A stretch of 64,000 nt of DNA, taken from NCBI RefSeq assembly GCF_001280515.1, contig NZ_LBIQ01000030.1, positions 1,302,001-1,366,000 on the forward strand, written 5' to 3'. Source of the DNA: Mangrovimonas sp. ST2L15. GTDB lineage: Bacteria; Bacteroidota; Bacteroidia; Flavobacteriales; Flavobacteriaceae. The notes below the pieces were generated by a model. The model did no database searches. It saw nothing but the letters and a program-made list of their open reading frames with translations, and was not told the origin of the DNA. A program made the translations under genes and the position numbers. Shown piece by piece: positions 16,400 through 25,777 of this stretch (positions are counted from its first letter, which is position 1; each line of letters begins with the position of its first letter).

Positions 16400-17128
16400 A
16401 TGTGGCGACTAGGTATCATATTTATATTTCCCATAGGCCTCTTATCCCAAACCTTGGATGATGAGGTTAAGAGCATCTTGATGAACAACCAGTTTGCAGA
16501 TGTAGAAAGTTATATGGAAATGAAATTGGAGGCCAACCCAAACGATTTGGAGACCGTAGAACTTTTGGGAGATATTTATTCCCATCAAGAAATGTGGGAT
16601 GAAGCCGTTGAGCAATATGACATATTGAAATCCAAACATCCCGAGAATGCCAACTACCAATACAAGTATGGCGGTGCCTTAGGAATGAAAGCGGCATCCA
16701 ATAAACTGGCAGGTATCGGTTTAATATCAGATGTGAAAGCTTCCTTATTAAAGGCTGCTGAATTAGATCCTAGTCATATTGATGTAAGGTGGGCTCTTGT
16801 GAAGTTTTATATGGAATTGCCTGCCATTTTAGGAGGTTCTACAGACAAGTCCTTAGAATTTGCCAATCAACTTGAGACCCTTTCCCCTGTAGATGGACAT
16901 CTAGCCAAGGGTTTTATTTTTAAGGAAAATGAAAATTATAATCAGGCTGAAACCCATTTAAAAAAGGCTTTAGAAATAGGAGGCTCTAAAACCTGCTATT
17001 TGGAGTTGGCTAAATTATATATAGAAACCAACCAAAAAGAAAAGGCCAAACAAGTTCTTAAACAAGGGGTAGATGCCTTAAAGGATGACGATTTAAGAAA
17101 CAAGCTACAAGAATTATCATCAGAGTAA
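16400..17128 (+). CDS. Secreted tetratricopeptide-repeat protein
   Basis: The product (242 residues) begins with a short signal peptide (to about residue 16, LLSQ) and then contains TPR-like helical repeats, visible at residues about 18-110 (LLGDIYSHQEMWDEAVEQYD, then DILKSKHPENANYQYKYGGA) and again about 165-235 (FKENENYNQAETHLKKALEI). TPR proteins act as protein-protein scaffolds; the partner is unknown. It is divergent from the macroglobulin gene and precedes the Mur-ligase gene by 77 bp. The start is supported by the signal peptide and a -7 box immediately upstream. Confidence 0.85.
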   Translation: MWRLGIIFIFPIGLLSQTLDDEVKSILMNNQFADVESYMEMKLEANPNDLETVELLGDIYSHQEMWDEAVEQYDILKSKHPENANYQYKYGGALGMKAASNKLAGIGLISDVKASLLKAAELDPSHIDVRWALVKFYMELPAILGGSTDKSLEFANQLETLSPVDGHLAKGFIFKENENYNQAETHLKKALEIGGSKTCYLELAKLYIETNQKEKAKQVLKQGVDALKDDDLRNKLQELSSE

Positions 17129-17177
17129 ATGCCTAATAAAATGAGGTGGTAAGCTTTAACAAATAACACAAATCCCC

Positions 17178-17185
17178 TATCTTTG
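17178..17185 (+). promoter_or_regulatory. -7 box of the Mur-ligase gene
   Basis: TATCTTTG matches TAnnTTTG, 20 bp upstream of the ATG at 17206. The -33 region has only a TTT at 17155-17157. Confidence 0.5.
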
Positions 17186-17205
17186 ATTCACAATTCTACA
17201 CCCAT

Positions 17206-18561
17206 ATGAACGTACATTTTATAGCCATAGGAGGAGCAGCAATGCACAATTTGGCCATAGCCTTACACAATAAAGGATATCAAGTTACCGGAAGCGACGA
17301 TACTATTTTTGAACCATCAAAATCGCGTCTACAGGCTAAGGGCTTGTTGCCTGAAGCCTTTGGTTGGTTTCCAGAAAAAATCACCTCCCAGTTGGATGCC
17401 ATCGTATTGGGAATGCATGCCAAAGAGGATAATCCAGAATTGTTGAAGGCTCAAGAACTAGGCTTAAAAATATACAGTTACCCCGAGTTTTTGTACGAAC
17501 AGTCCAAAGATAAAACGCGTGTAGTTATTGGAGGTAGTCACGGGAAAACCACCATCACGTCCATGATTCTCCATGTGATGCATTACCACGATATGGAAGT
17601 AGATTACATGGTGGGTGCCCAACTGGAAGGCTTTGATGTCATGGTAAAACTAACCGACGACAATGATTTTATTGTTTTAGAAGGTGATGAGTATTTAAGT
17701 TCGCCCATAGACAGGCGCCCCAAATTCCATTTGTACCAACCCAACATTGCTTTGTTGAGTGGTATCGCTTGGGATCACATCAATGTGTTTCCTACCTATG
17801 AAAACTATGTGGAGCAGTTCCAGATTTTTGTAGATAGTATTGTGAAAGGAGGGAGTATCACTTATAATGCTGAAGATCCCGAAGTGGTTAGGGTGGTAGA
17901 AGCTAGTGAAAATACCATCAGAAAGTTGCCATATCAGACACCAGAATATACGGTGGAAGATGGTGAAACACTTTTGGAAACATCAGAAGGCGAACTCCCC
18001 ATTGAAGTGTTTGGAGCCCATAATCTAAATAACTTGGCAGGTGCCAAATGGATTTGCCAGCACATGGGCATCGATGAAGACGATTTCTATGAAGCCATTT
18101 CTACATTCAAGGGAGCCAGTAAACGACTAGAGAAAATTGCTGTGGGAAAAAGCAGTGTGGCATACAAGGATTTTGCCCATTCTCCTTCCAAAGTAGAGGC
18201 TACCACAAAGGCGGTAAAAGACCAATATCCAGATAGAAAATTGGTGGCTTGTTTAGAACTACATACCTATAGCAGTCTGAATGCCGAGTTTTTAAAACAA
18301 TATGAAGGAGCCCTAGATGCTGCCGATGTTGCGGTGGTATTTTATTCCCCACATGCCGTGGAGATTAAAAAACTGGATGAGGTCACCCATGAACAAATCA
18401 AACAGGCTTTCAACAGGGAAGACCTGACCATTTTCACCAATCCTGAAGATTTTAAAACCGATCTGTTTTCAAGAAACCTAGAAAACAGCGCCTTGTTGTT
18501 AATGAGTTCTGGTAATTATGGTGGTTTGGATTTTGATGAGGTCAAAGGGCTTATTGAATAA
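17206..18561 (+). CDS. mpl: Mur ligase family protein, Mpl-type peptidoglycan ligase
   Basis: This 451-residue enzyme has the three Mur-ligase domains: an N-terminal Rossmann-like domain (HFIAIGGAAMHNLA), a central ATPase with P-loop GGSHGKTT at 109-116 and a conserved WDHINVFPT block near 190, and a C-terminal ligase domain (KDFAHSPSKV). It is closest to Mpl, which ligates L-Ala-gamma-D-Glu-mDAP tripeptide to UDP-MurNAc in peptidoglycan recycling. MurC has a related fold, but the organisation and length fit Mpl better. It stands apart from any visible mur cluster and has its own promoter. Confidence 0.85.
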   Translation: MNVHFIAIGGAAMHNLAIALHNKGYQVTGSDDTIFEPSKSRLQAKGLLPEAFGWFPEKITSQLDAIVLGMHAKEDNPELLKAQELGLKIYSYPEFLYEQSKDKTRVVIGGSHGKTTITSMILHVMHYHDMEVDYMVGAQLEGFDVMVKLTDDNDFIVLEGDEYLSSPIDRRPKFHLYQPNIALLSGIAWDHINVFPTYENYVEQFQIFVDSIVKGGSITYNAEDPEVVRVVEASENTIRKLPYQTPEYTVEDGETLLETSEGELPIEVFGAHNLNNLAGAKWICQHMGIDEDDFYEAISTFKGASKRLEKIAVGKSSVAYKDFAHSPSKVEATTKAVKDQYPDRKLVACLELHTYSSLNAEFLKQYEGALDAADVAVVFYSPHAVEIKKLDEVTHEQIKQAFNREDLTIFTNPEDFKTDLFSRNLENSALLLMSSGNYGGLDFDEVKGLIE

Positions 18562-18721
18562 AGCCGGACATAAGCCGGACATGGATTCTTTTTAGGGATT
18601 CTTCTTCCATAGACCGATACAATTGTTTAGTCATAATGGGGCACTTTCTCAAAGCGACCCCAAGGATGGGACTACTAATCTCACAGATTTTTTTATCCAA
18701 ATGGGAAATTTCATTTTTAAT
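18551..18721 (-). pseudogene. Possible gene remnant between mpl and the MATE gene
   Basis: On the minus strand a 56-codon frame without stop codons runs through this spacer and into the mpl 3' end. The residues look protein-like (a stretch reading ICEISSPILGVALRKCPIM). Upstream, another frame continues with KYEKFYPKLK before a stop, as if one A too many or too few had broken one frame. There is no suitable start codon and an 11 bp tandem duplication at its 3' end. It could equally be chance. I recognise no family. Confidence 0.22.
18561..18582. repeat. 11 bp tandem duplication
   Basis: AAGCCGGACAT occurs twice in direct tandem immediately after the mpl stop codon. Probably a simple replication-slippage duplication. 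Confidence 0.85.
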
Positions 18722-18855
18722 TTAGGATAAAACTTCTCATATTTGCTCCATTATGATTGCATAAGTCACACATCAGATGAGGTTTACATCTCGTAAGCCA
18801 TGAAAAAAATCCAACCACCCATCACGGGTGTCTCATTTTTATATACCTTAAAATC

Positions 18856-20259
18856 ATGCAATCCATACCCTCTATAAAACAGCTTTTTAAATATTTCAAA
18901 AGGGCGCTCTCTGGAGCCGAACAGGAGTTTACATCCGGGAGCATTCGTAAGGCCATCTTCATGCTTTCCATACCCATGATTCTCGAAATGCTCATGGAGT
19001 CCATATTTGCTCTGGTTGATATTTTTTATGTCTCTAGGGTAAGTGTCAATGCGGTAGCAACCATTGGTTTAACAGAGTCGGTGGTGACTTTGGTCTATGC
19101 GGTGGCTATTGGGCTTAGTATGGCCGCTACAGCCATCGTGGCACGCCGAGTAGGCGAGAAGGATCTCAAAGGAGCGTCACAGGCGGCAGTGCAAGTAATT
19201 ATTTTGGGTGTTCTGGTATCCGTTATAGTCAGTATCGTGGGTATATGGTATGCCAAGGAAATTTTGGCTCTAATGGGCGCCGAACCTGATCTCATTTCCG
19301 AAGGCTATGGCTATACCCAAATTCTGATAGGTGGTAATTTAACCATCATGTTATTGTTCATGATCAATGCCATTTTCCGTGGCGCGGGCAATGCCTCCAT
19401 TGCCATGTGGACCTTAATACTTTCCAATGGATTGAACATCCTTTTAGATCCTATTTTTATTTTTGGCTGGGGTCCTGTTCCCAGCTTTGGCGTAAAAGGG
19501 GCGGCTATTGCCACTACTATTGGTCGTGGTACAGCCGTTTTATATCAATTGGTGGTATTGTTTTATGGTATCGGAAAAATCAAAGTTACCCTTCAGGATA
19601 TAGCCATCAAGATATCGGTCATGTTCAACTTGATCAAGGTATCCCTCGGGGGGATTGGCCAATTTTTAATTGGAACCTCCAGCTGGGTGTTCTTAATGCG
19701 CATCATGAGTGAATTTGGCAGTGAAGTGCTGGCAGGATATACCATTGCCATCAGGGTGATGATGTTTACCCTCATGCCGTCTTGGGGCATGAGCAACGCA
19801 GCAGCTACTTTGGTGGGGCAAAATCTAGGAGCCCAACAACCTGATCGAGCTGAAAAATCGGTTTGGATAACCGGGAAGTATAATGCCATTTTTATGGGGT
19901 TGGTGTCACTTGTGTATCTCATATTCGCCAAACAGATCATCATGTGGTTTTCAAATGAACCAGAGGTAATAACCTATGGTTCGCTTTGTTTACGGGTTTT
20001 GGCTGCGGGTTATGTCTTTTATGCCTACGGCATGGTGGTGATTCAGTCCTTTAACGGTGCCGGTGATACCAAAACGCCTACCTATATCAACTTTTTCTGT
20101 TTTTGGTTGTTTCAATTACCATTTGCTTATTTGACCGCCATCACTTTAGACTGGGGGCCTAAGGCTGTCTTTTTGGCCATCACCTTGGCAGAAGTCCTCA
20201 TTGCCATTGTTGGTATTATTTGGTTTAAAAGAGGCCGGTGGAAATTGGTGAAGGTTTAA
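18856..20259 (+). CDS. MATE family efflux transporter
   Basis: The 467-residue protein is a 12-helix MATE (NorM/DinF-like) transporter. Twelve hydrophobic segments are visible from about residue 33, with the two-halves symmetry of the family and typical blocks such as SIPMILEMLMESIFALVDIF and GAGNASIAMWTL. MATE proteins export organic cations or drugs using Na+ or H+ gradients; the substrate is unknown. The start ATG is the first in frame. A 25-codon frame at 18800-18877 overlaps the start region and could be a leader peptide. No clear consensus promoter was seen. Confidence 0.93.
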   Translation: MQSIPSIKQLFKYFKRALSGAEQEFTSGSIRKAIFMLSIPMILEMLMESIFALVDIFYVSRVSVNAVATIGLTESVVTLVYAVAIGLSMAATAIVARRVGEKDLKGASQAAVQVIILGVLVSVIVSIVGIWYAKEILALMGAEPDLISEGYGYTQILIGGNLTIMLLFMINAIFRGAGNASIAMWTLILSNGLNILLDPIFIFGWGPVPSFGVKGAAIATTIGRGTAVLYQLVVLFYGIGKIKVTLQDIAIKISVMFNLIKVSLGGIGQFLIGTSSWVFLMRIMSEFGSEVLAGYTIAIRVMMFTLMPSWGMSNAAATLVGQNLGAQQPDRAEKSVWITGKYNAIFMGLVSLVYLIFAKQIIMWFSNEPEVITYGSLCLRVLAAGYVFYAYGMVVIQSFNGAGDTKTPTYINFFCFWLFQLPFAYLTAITLDWGPKAVFLAITLAEVLIAIVGIIWFKRGRWKLVKV

Positions 20260-20390
20260 AAGAATGAGTTTAAATGTCGATTTTAAGTGGTTTTTCACTT
20301 ATTCAATTTGCTCAAGAAGCTCTTGGGTTAACTTTAGAATGTCATCGTATTTATTATAAATTTTCCGATGGCAGATAAGAAATCCAATGG

Positions 20391-20840
20391 CTACACCCCA
20401 AACTGCCTAAAATGATGATCCAAATGTTTGTATTGCATTTGTCCCCATTGGGGCATGGTGAAATCTCCAAACATAGGGTGTGGAGGAAGACTACCGGCAT
20501 CCTTTTTAGCATGAAACCTCTCAATAAGTTTTACTAAAGTTTCCTTTTCGCTTTCAAAATCCTTGGCTTCCGTTACTACAAACTCTTTAGAGGTGGGCAA
20601 TCCGGGTTTCCAGGGCTTATCGTTGTACAAAGAAGATTTAAAAAGCGAGAACATGGCCCTCATAAAAACATTGGGCTTCTCGGGTTTCAGTTCCCCTAAT
20701 GATATTTTTAAAGGCCCTTGACAGTGCCACAACATCTGGGAGGCATCCATCGTGCCCCATTGGCGTGCACTATCAGATTGCAGTTGCTCCAGGCGGCTTA
20801 AAATCTCTTGATAGGAGGTCGGGTCAAATAATGATTGCAT
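20391..20840 (-). CDS. DUF1569 family protein
   Basis: This 149-residue cytoplasmic protein matches the DUF1569 pattern I recognise: QWGTMDASQMLWHCQGPLK near the N-terminus, SLYNDKPWKPGLPT in the middle and QYKHLDHHFRQFGV at the end. The His residues in WHCQ and HLDHH suggest a metal site as in related DinB-like bundles. Its function is unknown. It is divergent from radC. Beyond its stop, about 95 bases of protein-like sequence in another frame (20299-20393) may be a decayed neighbour. Confidence 0.85.
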   Translation of the reverse strand: MQSLFDPTSYQEILSRLEQLQSDSARQWGTMDASQMLWHCQGPLKISLGELKPEKPNVFMRAMFSLFKSSLYNDKPWKPGLPTSKEFVVTEAKDFESEKETLVKLIERFHAKKDAGSLPPHPMFGDFTMPQWGQMQYKHLDHHFRQFGV

Positions 20841-20891
20841 AACAAGGTGCTAAAAATTGCAGTTGAAAGTTACAATATTTATATTTACTAT

Positions 20892-21590
20892 ATGACGCAA
20901 AAAAACGCTTCTTTTTCAATTAAACATTGGTCCCAAGACGACCAACCTCGAGAGAAACTTCGGGACAAGGGAAGAGGTGTCCTCAGTGATGCTGAATTGG
21001 TGGCCATTTTAATTGGCTCTGGTAGTAAGGAAGAAAGTGCCGTAGAATTGTGCAAGCGTATATTGGCAAGTGTAGACAATAACCTAAGTGCTTTGGGTAA
21101 GCTAAGTCTCAAACAGCTTATGGCGTTTAAAGGTATTGGGGAAGCCAAAGCCATATCTATCGCAGCGGCCATGGAGTTAGGAAGAAGGCGCAGGGGAGAA
21201 GAAGCCCTAGAACTCAAGAAAATCACTTCCAGTAGTTCGGTTTTCGAACTGATGCAACCCATAATAGGGGAGCTGGCACATGAAGAGTTCTGGATTATCT
21301 ATCTCAATAACTCCAATAAGGTGCTACAAAAAATACAGCTCAGCAAAGGAGGCATGACAGGAACCTTGGTAGATGTGCGCTTGGTTATGAAAACCGCTTT
21401 AGAATTAGGAGCTACCAGTATGATTTTGGCTCATAACCACCCGTCAGGAACCCTAGTCCCCAGTGAAGCCGATAAACAAATTACACAAAAACTACAACGG
21501 GCAGGAGAAAGTTTGGATATAAAAGTGCTGGATCACTTAATCATCACAGAAAAGGCTTACTTTAGTTTTGCCGATGAAAATCTCATGTAA
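20892..21590 (+). CDS. radC: RadC family JAMM-domain protein
   Basis: RadC (232 residues from the ATG at 20892) has an N-terminal helix-hairpin-helix region (ALGKLSLKQLMAFKGIGEAK) and a C-terminal JAMM metalloprotease-like domain with HNHPSG: His181, His183 and Asp194 as metal ligands. The family is named for a historical repair phenotype that does not hold for E. coli; its real role is uncertain. The frame is open back to 20835, but that start would overlap the divergent gene and adds a non-family tail, so 20892 is preferred. The next gene starts 3 bp downstream. Confidence 0.94.
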   Translation: MTQKNASFSIKHWSQDDQPREKLRDKGRGVLSDAELVAILIGSGSKEESAVELCKRILASVDNNLSALGKLSLKQLMAFKGIGEAKAISIAAAMELGRRRRGEEALELKKITSSSSVFELMQPIIGELAHEEFWIIYLNNSNKVLQKIQLSKGGMTGTLVDVRLVMKTALELGATSMILAHNHPSGTLVPSEADKQITQKLQRAGESLDIKVLDHLIITEKAYFSFADENLM

Positions 21591-21593
21591 TTC

Positions 21594-22895
21594 ATGCTAC
21601 TTGTTTACACTCATAAAATTACGCCCAGACTTAAGTATGCTTTCAAGCAAATCTTTACGCGTATTTTAAATATTCCGGTAGATTTTACCACTACCATCGA
21701 GGAATTTATCGCCCATGACAGCTTGAAAATGTCTTACACCAAGCAGCCCTTAAGCAGTGAGTTGTTTGTAAAAAGTCATGACCTGTTGTTTGAACAGGGA
21801 TTGTCAGACATAGAGGTGCACGTAATGAAATGGGATGATACCAAGTGCTTTTTCCCAGCAGGAGAGAAGAGCAGTATCCCCTTTGATATCTTTGCGGCTA
21901 CTTTTTACATGCTATCGCGATATGAAGAGTATTTGCCTCATGTAAAAGATGAATACGGAAGGTTTTCGCCAGAAGAGAGCTTAGGTTTCAAGCATGATTT
22001 TCTTCAGCAACCTGTTGTAGATATTTGGGCCTACAAATTTAAGGAGGTACTTACGGCCCAATTTCCAGACTATGTTTTTGAAGAACGCGCCTACAGAATC
22101 AAGCCCATCATTGATGTTCCCTGTCCGTATCAATTTAAAAGTAAGGGCGTTTTAAGAAATTTGATGGGTACCCTAGGCGATCTATTTTCCCTTAAATTGA
22201 AAAGACTTTACCAGAGGTATTCGGTTTTGATGGGTTTAAAACACGACCCAGATGATACCTTCAGGTATATCATCAACAGACAGAAAACCACACATCACAA
22301 GTTCATATTTTTCTTCATGGTAGGTGATTTATCCACTTATGATAAGGGAGTGAACATAAACAATAAATCCTTTGTGTCTCTCATCAAGCAGGTGTCAGAT
22401 TACTGCCAAGTAGGACTCAAGGTATCCTTTCTAGCGCTTACTGACATGGAGCGGTTAAAAAAGGAGAAAAAAAGAATGGAAGGCATCATTTATGCTACCC
22501 TTACGGCCTCTAGAAATTCCTTTTCAAAGGTGAACTTGCCAGAATCTTACAGAAATTTGGTAGACCTGGAGATAGGAGAGGACTACACCATGGGTTATAC
22601 ACGTCATTTTGGATTTCGTGCTGGCACTTGTACGCCTTTTTTCTTTTATGATTTGGATTTTGAAATTCAGACACCACTTAAGATTTATTCCTACCATATG
22701 ATGGACTTTTCCATGCTGAAAATACATTCGCAACTGGATAAAAAACAAGCCTTACAGTCTATGATTTCAAAGGTAAAAAAGGTCAATGGCGAATTTATCC
22801 CGGTGTTCCATAATTATACTTTTAGTGATTTGGACCGTTGGAAAGGATTCAAGGAATTGTTTAATTTGATATTAGACTCAACAGATGAGGATTAA
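21594..22895 (+). CDS. Polysaccharide-deacetylase-like protein (DUF7033 type)
   Basis: The product (433 residues) has no signal peptide. An N-terminal domain (about 1-170, with FDIFAATFYMLSRYEEYLP) resembles the DUF7033 region found before NodB-like deacetylase domains in Bacteroidota. The C-terminal part has NodB-like elements: an Asp in IKPIIDVPCPYQF near residue 180, and FRAGTCTPF near 345. Canonical NodB metal ligands are not all evident. It likely modifies a surface carbohydrate, which is an inference. Its start is 3 bp after radC and it overlaps the next gene by 11 bp, so translation is probably coupled. Confidence 0.75.
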   Translation: MLLVYTHKITPRLKYAFKQIFTRILNIPVDFTTTIEEFIAHDSLKMSYTKQPLSSELFVKSHDLLFEQGLSDIEVHVMKWDDTKCFFPAGEKSSIPFDIFAATFYMLSRYEEYLPHVKDEYGRFSPEESLGFKHDFLQQPVVDIWAYKFKEVLTAQFPDYVFEERAYRIKPIIDVPCPYQFKSKGVLRNLMGTLGDLFSLKLKRLYQRYSVLMGLKHDPDDTFRYIINRQKTTHHKFIFFFMVGDLSTYDKGVNINNKSFVSLIKQVSDYCQVGLKVSFLALTDMERLKKEKKRMEGIIYATLTASRNSFSKVNLPESYRNLVDLEIGEDYTMGYTRHFGFRAGTCTPFFFYDLDFEIQTPLKIYSYHMMDFSMLKIHSQLDKKQALQSMISKVKKVNGEFIPVFHNYTFSDLDRWKGFKELFNLILDSTDED

Positions 22896-23574
22896 AGGCA
22901 TCACCGATATATTTTTTGATTTAGACCATACCCTTTGGGATTTTGATAGGAATTCGGCATTAACTTTTGAGAAGATATTTAGCCTGAATAAGGTGTCCTT
23001 GGATTTGGAAGAATTTCTCTTCCATTACGAACCCATAAATTTAGATTATTGGAAACTTTACAGAGAAGATAAAGTTGATAAGGCAACCTTGAGGTATCGA
23101 AGGTTGAGTGATTCCTTTGATAGACTTGATTACAAAGTTTCGGATGATTTGATCAACAAACTCTCTATAGATTATATTGCATACTTAGGTACTTTTAACC
23201 ATTTGTTTGAAGAGACTTTGGATATTTTGGATTATTTATATCCCAATTATAGGTTGCACATCATTACAAACGGTTTTAGCGAAGTGCAGTATAACAAAAT
23301 AAAGAATTCCAAAATAGACCATTATTTCAAAACCATTACCGATTCTGAAAAGGTAGGAGTTAAAAAGCCACATCCTAATATCTTTGAATTTGCTTTGGAT
23401 TTAGCTGAGGCTTCAAAAGACTCCAGTATTATGATTGGGGACAATTTGGAGGCCGATGTATTGGGAGCTTTAAATTTTGGATTGGATGCCATTTGTTTTA
23501 ATATCAAAAACGAAAATGTTGGGGCAGAGGTGAAACAAATTAGGAATTTATTACAATTAAAGAACTATTTATAA
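22885..23574 (+). CDS. HAD family hydrolase, YjjG-type nucleotidase
   Basis: This 229-residue phosphatase has the HAD motif I FFDLDHTLWDFD (nucleophile and acid Asp), motif II TNGFS, motif III Lys in KKPHPNIF, and motif IV GDNLEADVLGA. Helical cap residues lie between motifs I and II. The sequence is closest to YjjG-type noncanonical pyrimidine 5'-nucleotidases, which remove modified nucleotides from the pool. It overlaps the upstream gene by 11 bp and probably belongs to the radC operon. Confidence 0.88.
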   Translation: MRIKGITDIFFDLDHTLWDFDRNSALTFEKIFSLNKVSLDLEEFLFHYEPINLDYWKLYREDKVDKATLRYRRLSDSFDRLDYKVSDDLINKLSIDYIAYLGTFNHLFEETLDILDYLYPNYRLHIITNGFSEVQYNKIKNSKIDHYFKTITDSEKVGVKKPHPNIFEFALDLAEASKDSSIMIGDNLEADVLGALNFGLDAICFNIKNENVGAEVKQIRNLLQLKNYL

Positions 23575-23608
23575 TTGTATCTTTAATCCATATTACAAAA
23601 GAATAGAA

Positions 23609-24406
23609 ATGAAGAAAGTTTTATACGCCCTTTTTGTTGGTCTACTGTTTGTTCAATCAGGATTTTCACAGGAGAGCATCAATAATTATAAATATGTCAT
23701 AGTACCTAACAAATATGATTTCGTAAAAGAAGCAGACCAATACCAACTCAATTCCCTTAGTAAATTTCTGTTTGAGAAGTACGGCTTCAAAGTGGTCATG
23801 CAAGATGATACGTACCCAGATGAATTGTATAATAACATGTGTTTGGGATTAAAATCAGATGTTGTTAATGAATCGGGTTTGTTTACAACCAAACTAAAGG
23901 TGGTTTTAAAAAACTGTCAAAATAGAGTGGTTTTTGAAGGAGCCGAAGGAACGAGCAAAGATAAACAGTATAAAGTGGCTTACAACCAAGCTTTAAGAGA
24001 AGCCTTTATCTCAGTGGAAGCTCTAAATTATTCATACGAACCATCTAGTTCTGTGGCTCAAGCCAAGGCAGTGGCTCCTGTGGCTGAGAGTAATGAGGTT
24101 AAGGTGCCGGTAAAACAAGTAGCTGAAGTTGCTACGGTGGAAACAGTAACAGCTCCGCAACCTAAGGCTGTAGTTGGGCAAAATGAGGTTGCATATGAAA
24201 TGTTATATGCCCAAAAAATTGCAGGAGGCTATCAATTGGTTGATAGTGCCCCTAAGGTTGTTATGGTTCTCTTAGAAACTCCAAAAACAGATATGTTTTT
24301 GGTTAAAGGCAGGGACGCTATTGTGTACAAATCAAATGATGAATGGATCTTAAGTGACAAGAGCAGTGGGGAATCCAAAACCACAACACTCGTCATTAAA
24401 TTCTAA
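23609..24406 (+). CDS. Secreted protein of unknown function
   Basis: The 265-residue product has a signal peptide ending at FSQ (about residue 20). The mature N-terminal half (about 22-145) is compact with a recurring KYVIVPNKYDF opening, then an Ala/Val/Pro-rich linker (about 150-190), and a small C-terminal domain. I recognise the general type from flavobacteria but no named domain. The outer envelope is the likely location. The gene follows the HAD gene by 34 bp and ends by overlapping the convergent rarA stop codon by 4 bp, leaving no room for a terminator. Confidence 0.75.
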   Translation: MKKVLYALFVGLLFVQSGFSQESINNYKYVIVPNKYDFVKEADQYQLNSLSKFLFEKYGFKVVMQDDTYPDELYNNMCLGLKSDVVNESGLFTTKLKVVLKNCQNRVVFEGAEGTSKDKQYKVAYNQALREAFISVEALNYSYEPSSSVAQAKAVAPVAESNEVKVPVKQVAEVATVETVTAPQPKAVVGQNEVAYEMLYAQKIAGGYQLVDSAPKVVMVLLETPKTDMFLVKGRDAIVYKSNDEWILSDKSSGESKTTTLVIKF

Positions 24407-25680
24407 TAACCGTATTTATTTTTCCAACGTGATTTTAGAAAGTCCCTTTGGGCATTTTCTCTGGAATTAGAACCTGGCTCATAGAGCTTGGTACCTTTGA
24501 TGTCGTCTGGTAAAAATTCCTGTTCAGCAAAGTTATTTTCATAGCTATGCGCATACTTATAATTGTCACCATAACCCAACTCTTTCATCAATTTGGTAGG
24601 TGCATTTCTAATGTGTAAAGGCACAGAGAGATCTCCCGTTTGCTTCACCAATTGTTGAGCCGAATTGATAGCTTCATATGCGGCATTACTTTTTGGAGAA
24701 CAGGCTAGGTAGGTGGCACATTGACTCAGTATAATGCGCGATTCGGGATAACCTATAACAGAAACAGCTTGAAAAGCATTATTGGCAATAACAAGAGCCG
24801 TGGGATTTGCATTTCCAATATCCTCACTAGCTAATATTAATAACCTGCGGGCAATGAATTTAACATCTTCACCACCTTCTATCATTCTGGCCAACCAATA
24901 TACTGCTCCATTAGGGTCACTTCCTCTAATAGACTTAATAAAGGCTGAAATGATATCGTAATGTTGCTCCCCTGTTTTATCATAACGAACCGTATTGTTT
25001 TGAACTTTCTTTAGAACAGAATCATTGGTTATTTCAACCGTTTTGGAATCTTCAGAATTCACAACAAGTTCAAAAATATTGAGCAATTTGCGAGCATCCC
25101 CTCCAGAAAGGCGCAATAATGCATCGGTTTCCAGAAGTTTTATGTTTTTTTGAGATATATGTTCATCTTTTTCCATGGCCCGCTTTAAAAGGGCTTCCAG
25201 ATCACTTTTACTGAAGGAATTTAAGATGTATACTTGGCAACGGGATAATAGAGCGGGAATAACTTCAAAGCTTGGGTTCTCGGTGGTGGCACCTACAAGG
25301 GTTACCCAACCTTTTTCAACCGCTTGGAGCAAAGAATCCTGTTGTGATTTACTGAATCGGTGAATCTCATCAATAAATAGAATCGGGTTTTTAGCAGTAA
25401 AGAGACCACCACTGTTTTTGGCTTTTTCAATAACATCTCGTACATCCTTAACTCCAGAATTTATAGCGCTTAGGGTATAGAAAGGTCTGTTGGTCTCGGT
25501 GGAAATGATATTGGCCAATGTAGTTTTGCCTATACCAGGAGGACCCCAAAAAATCATGGAAGGTATAAGTCCTTGTTTGATTTGATGGAATAGAGAACCT
25601 TCCTTTCCAATCAAATGGTCTTGTCCTATATAGTCCTCGAGGGTTTTTGGTCTTAAACGTTCTGCCAATGGTTCGTTCAT
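24403..25680 (-). CDS. rarA: Replication-associated recombination protein RarA (MgsA)
   Basis: RarA (425 residues) is a AAA+ ATPase of the clamp-loader-like group that acts at stalled replication forks. Walker [10 protein letters not shown] lies near residues 45-53, Walker [10 protein letters not shown] near 102-110, sensor 1 [10 protein letters not shown] and sensor 2 GGDARKLLN follow. The C-terminal tetramerisation region ([16 protein letters not shown]) is complete. Length is typical. It is convergent with the secreted protein gene and divergent from the rhomboid gene. Confidence 0.96.
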   Translation of the reverse strand: MNEPLAERLRPKTLEDYIGQDHLIGKEGSLFHQIKQGLIPSMIFWGPPGIGKTTLANIISTETNRPFYTLSAINSGVKDVRDVIEKAKNSGGLFTAKNPILFIDEIHRFSKSQQDSLLQAVEKGWVTLVGATTENPSFEVIPALLSRCQVYILNSFSKSDLEALLKRAMEKDEHISQKNIKLLETDALLRLSGGDARKLLNIFELVVNSEDSKTVEITNDSVLKKVQNNTVRYDKTGEQHYDIISAFIKSIRGSDPNGAVYWLARMIEGGEDVKFIARRLLILASEDIGNANPTALVIANNAFQAVSVIGYPESRIILSQCATYLACSPKSNAAYEAINSAQQLVKQTGDLSVPLHIRNAPTKLMKELGYGDNYKYAHSYENNFAEQEFLPDDIKGTKLYEPGSNSRENAQRDFLKSRWKNKYGY

Positions 25681-25777
25681 GTGGTAAAATTATGGAATTA
25701 TGATGGATTCAGTATGGATGTAAAGGGAAATACTGACAATTTATCATTACATTTCTTATTGGGTAGAAATTTGATTG

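Noticed and set aside
20835-20891. Upstream start for radC
   Set aside because: It would overlap the divergent DUF1569 gene and adds 19 residues unlike the family.
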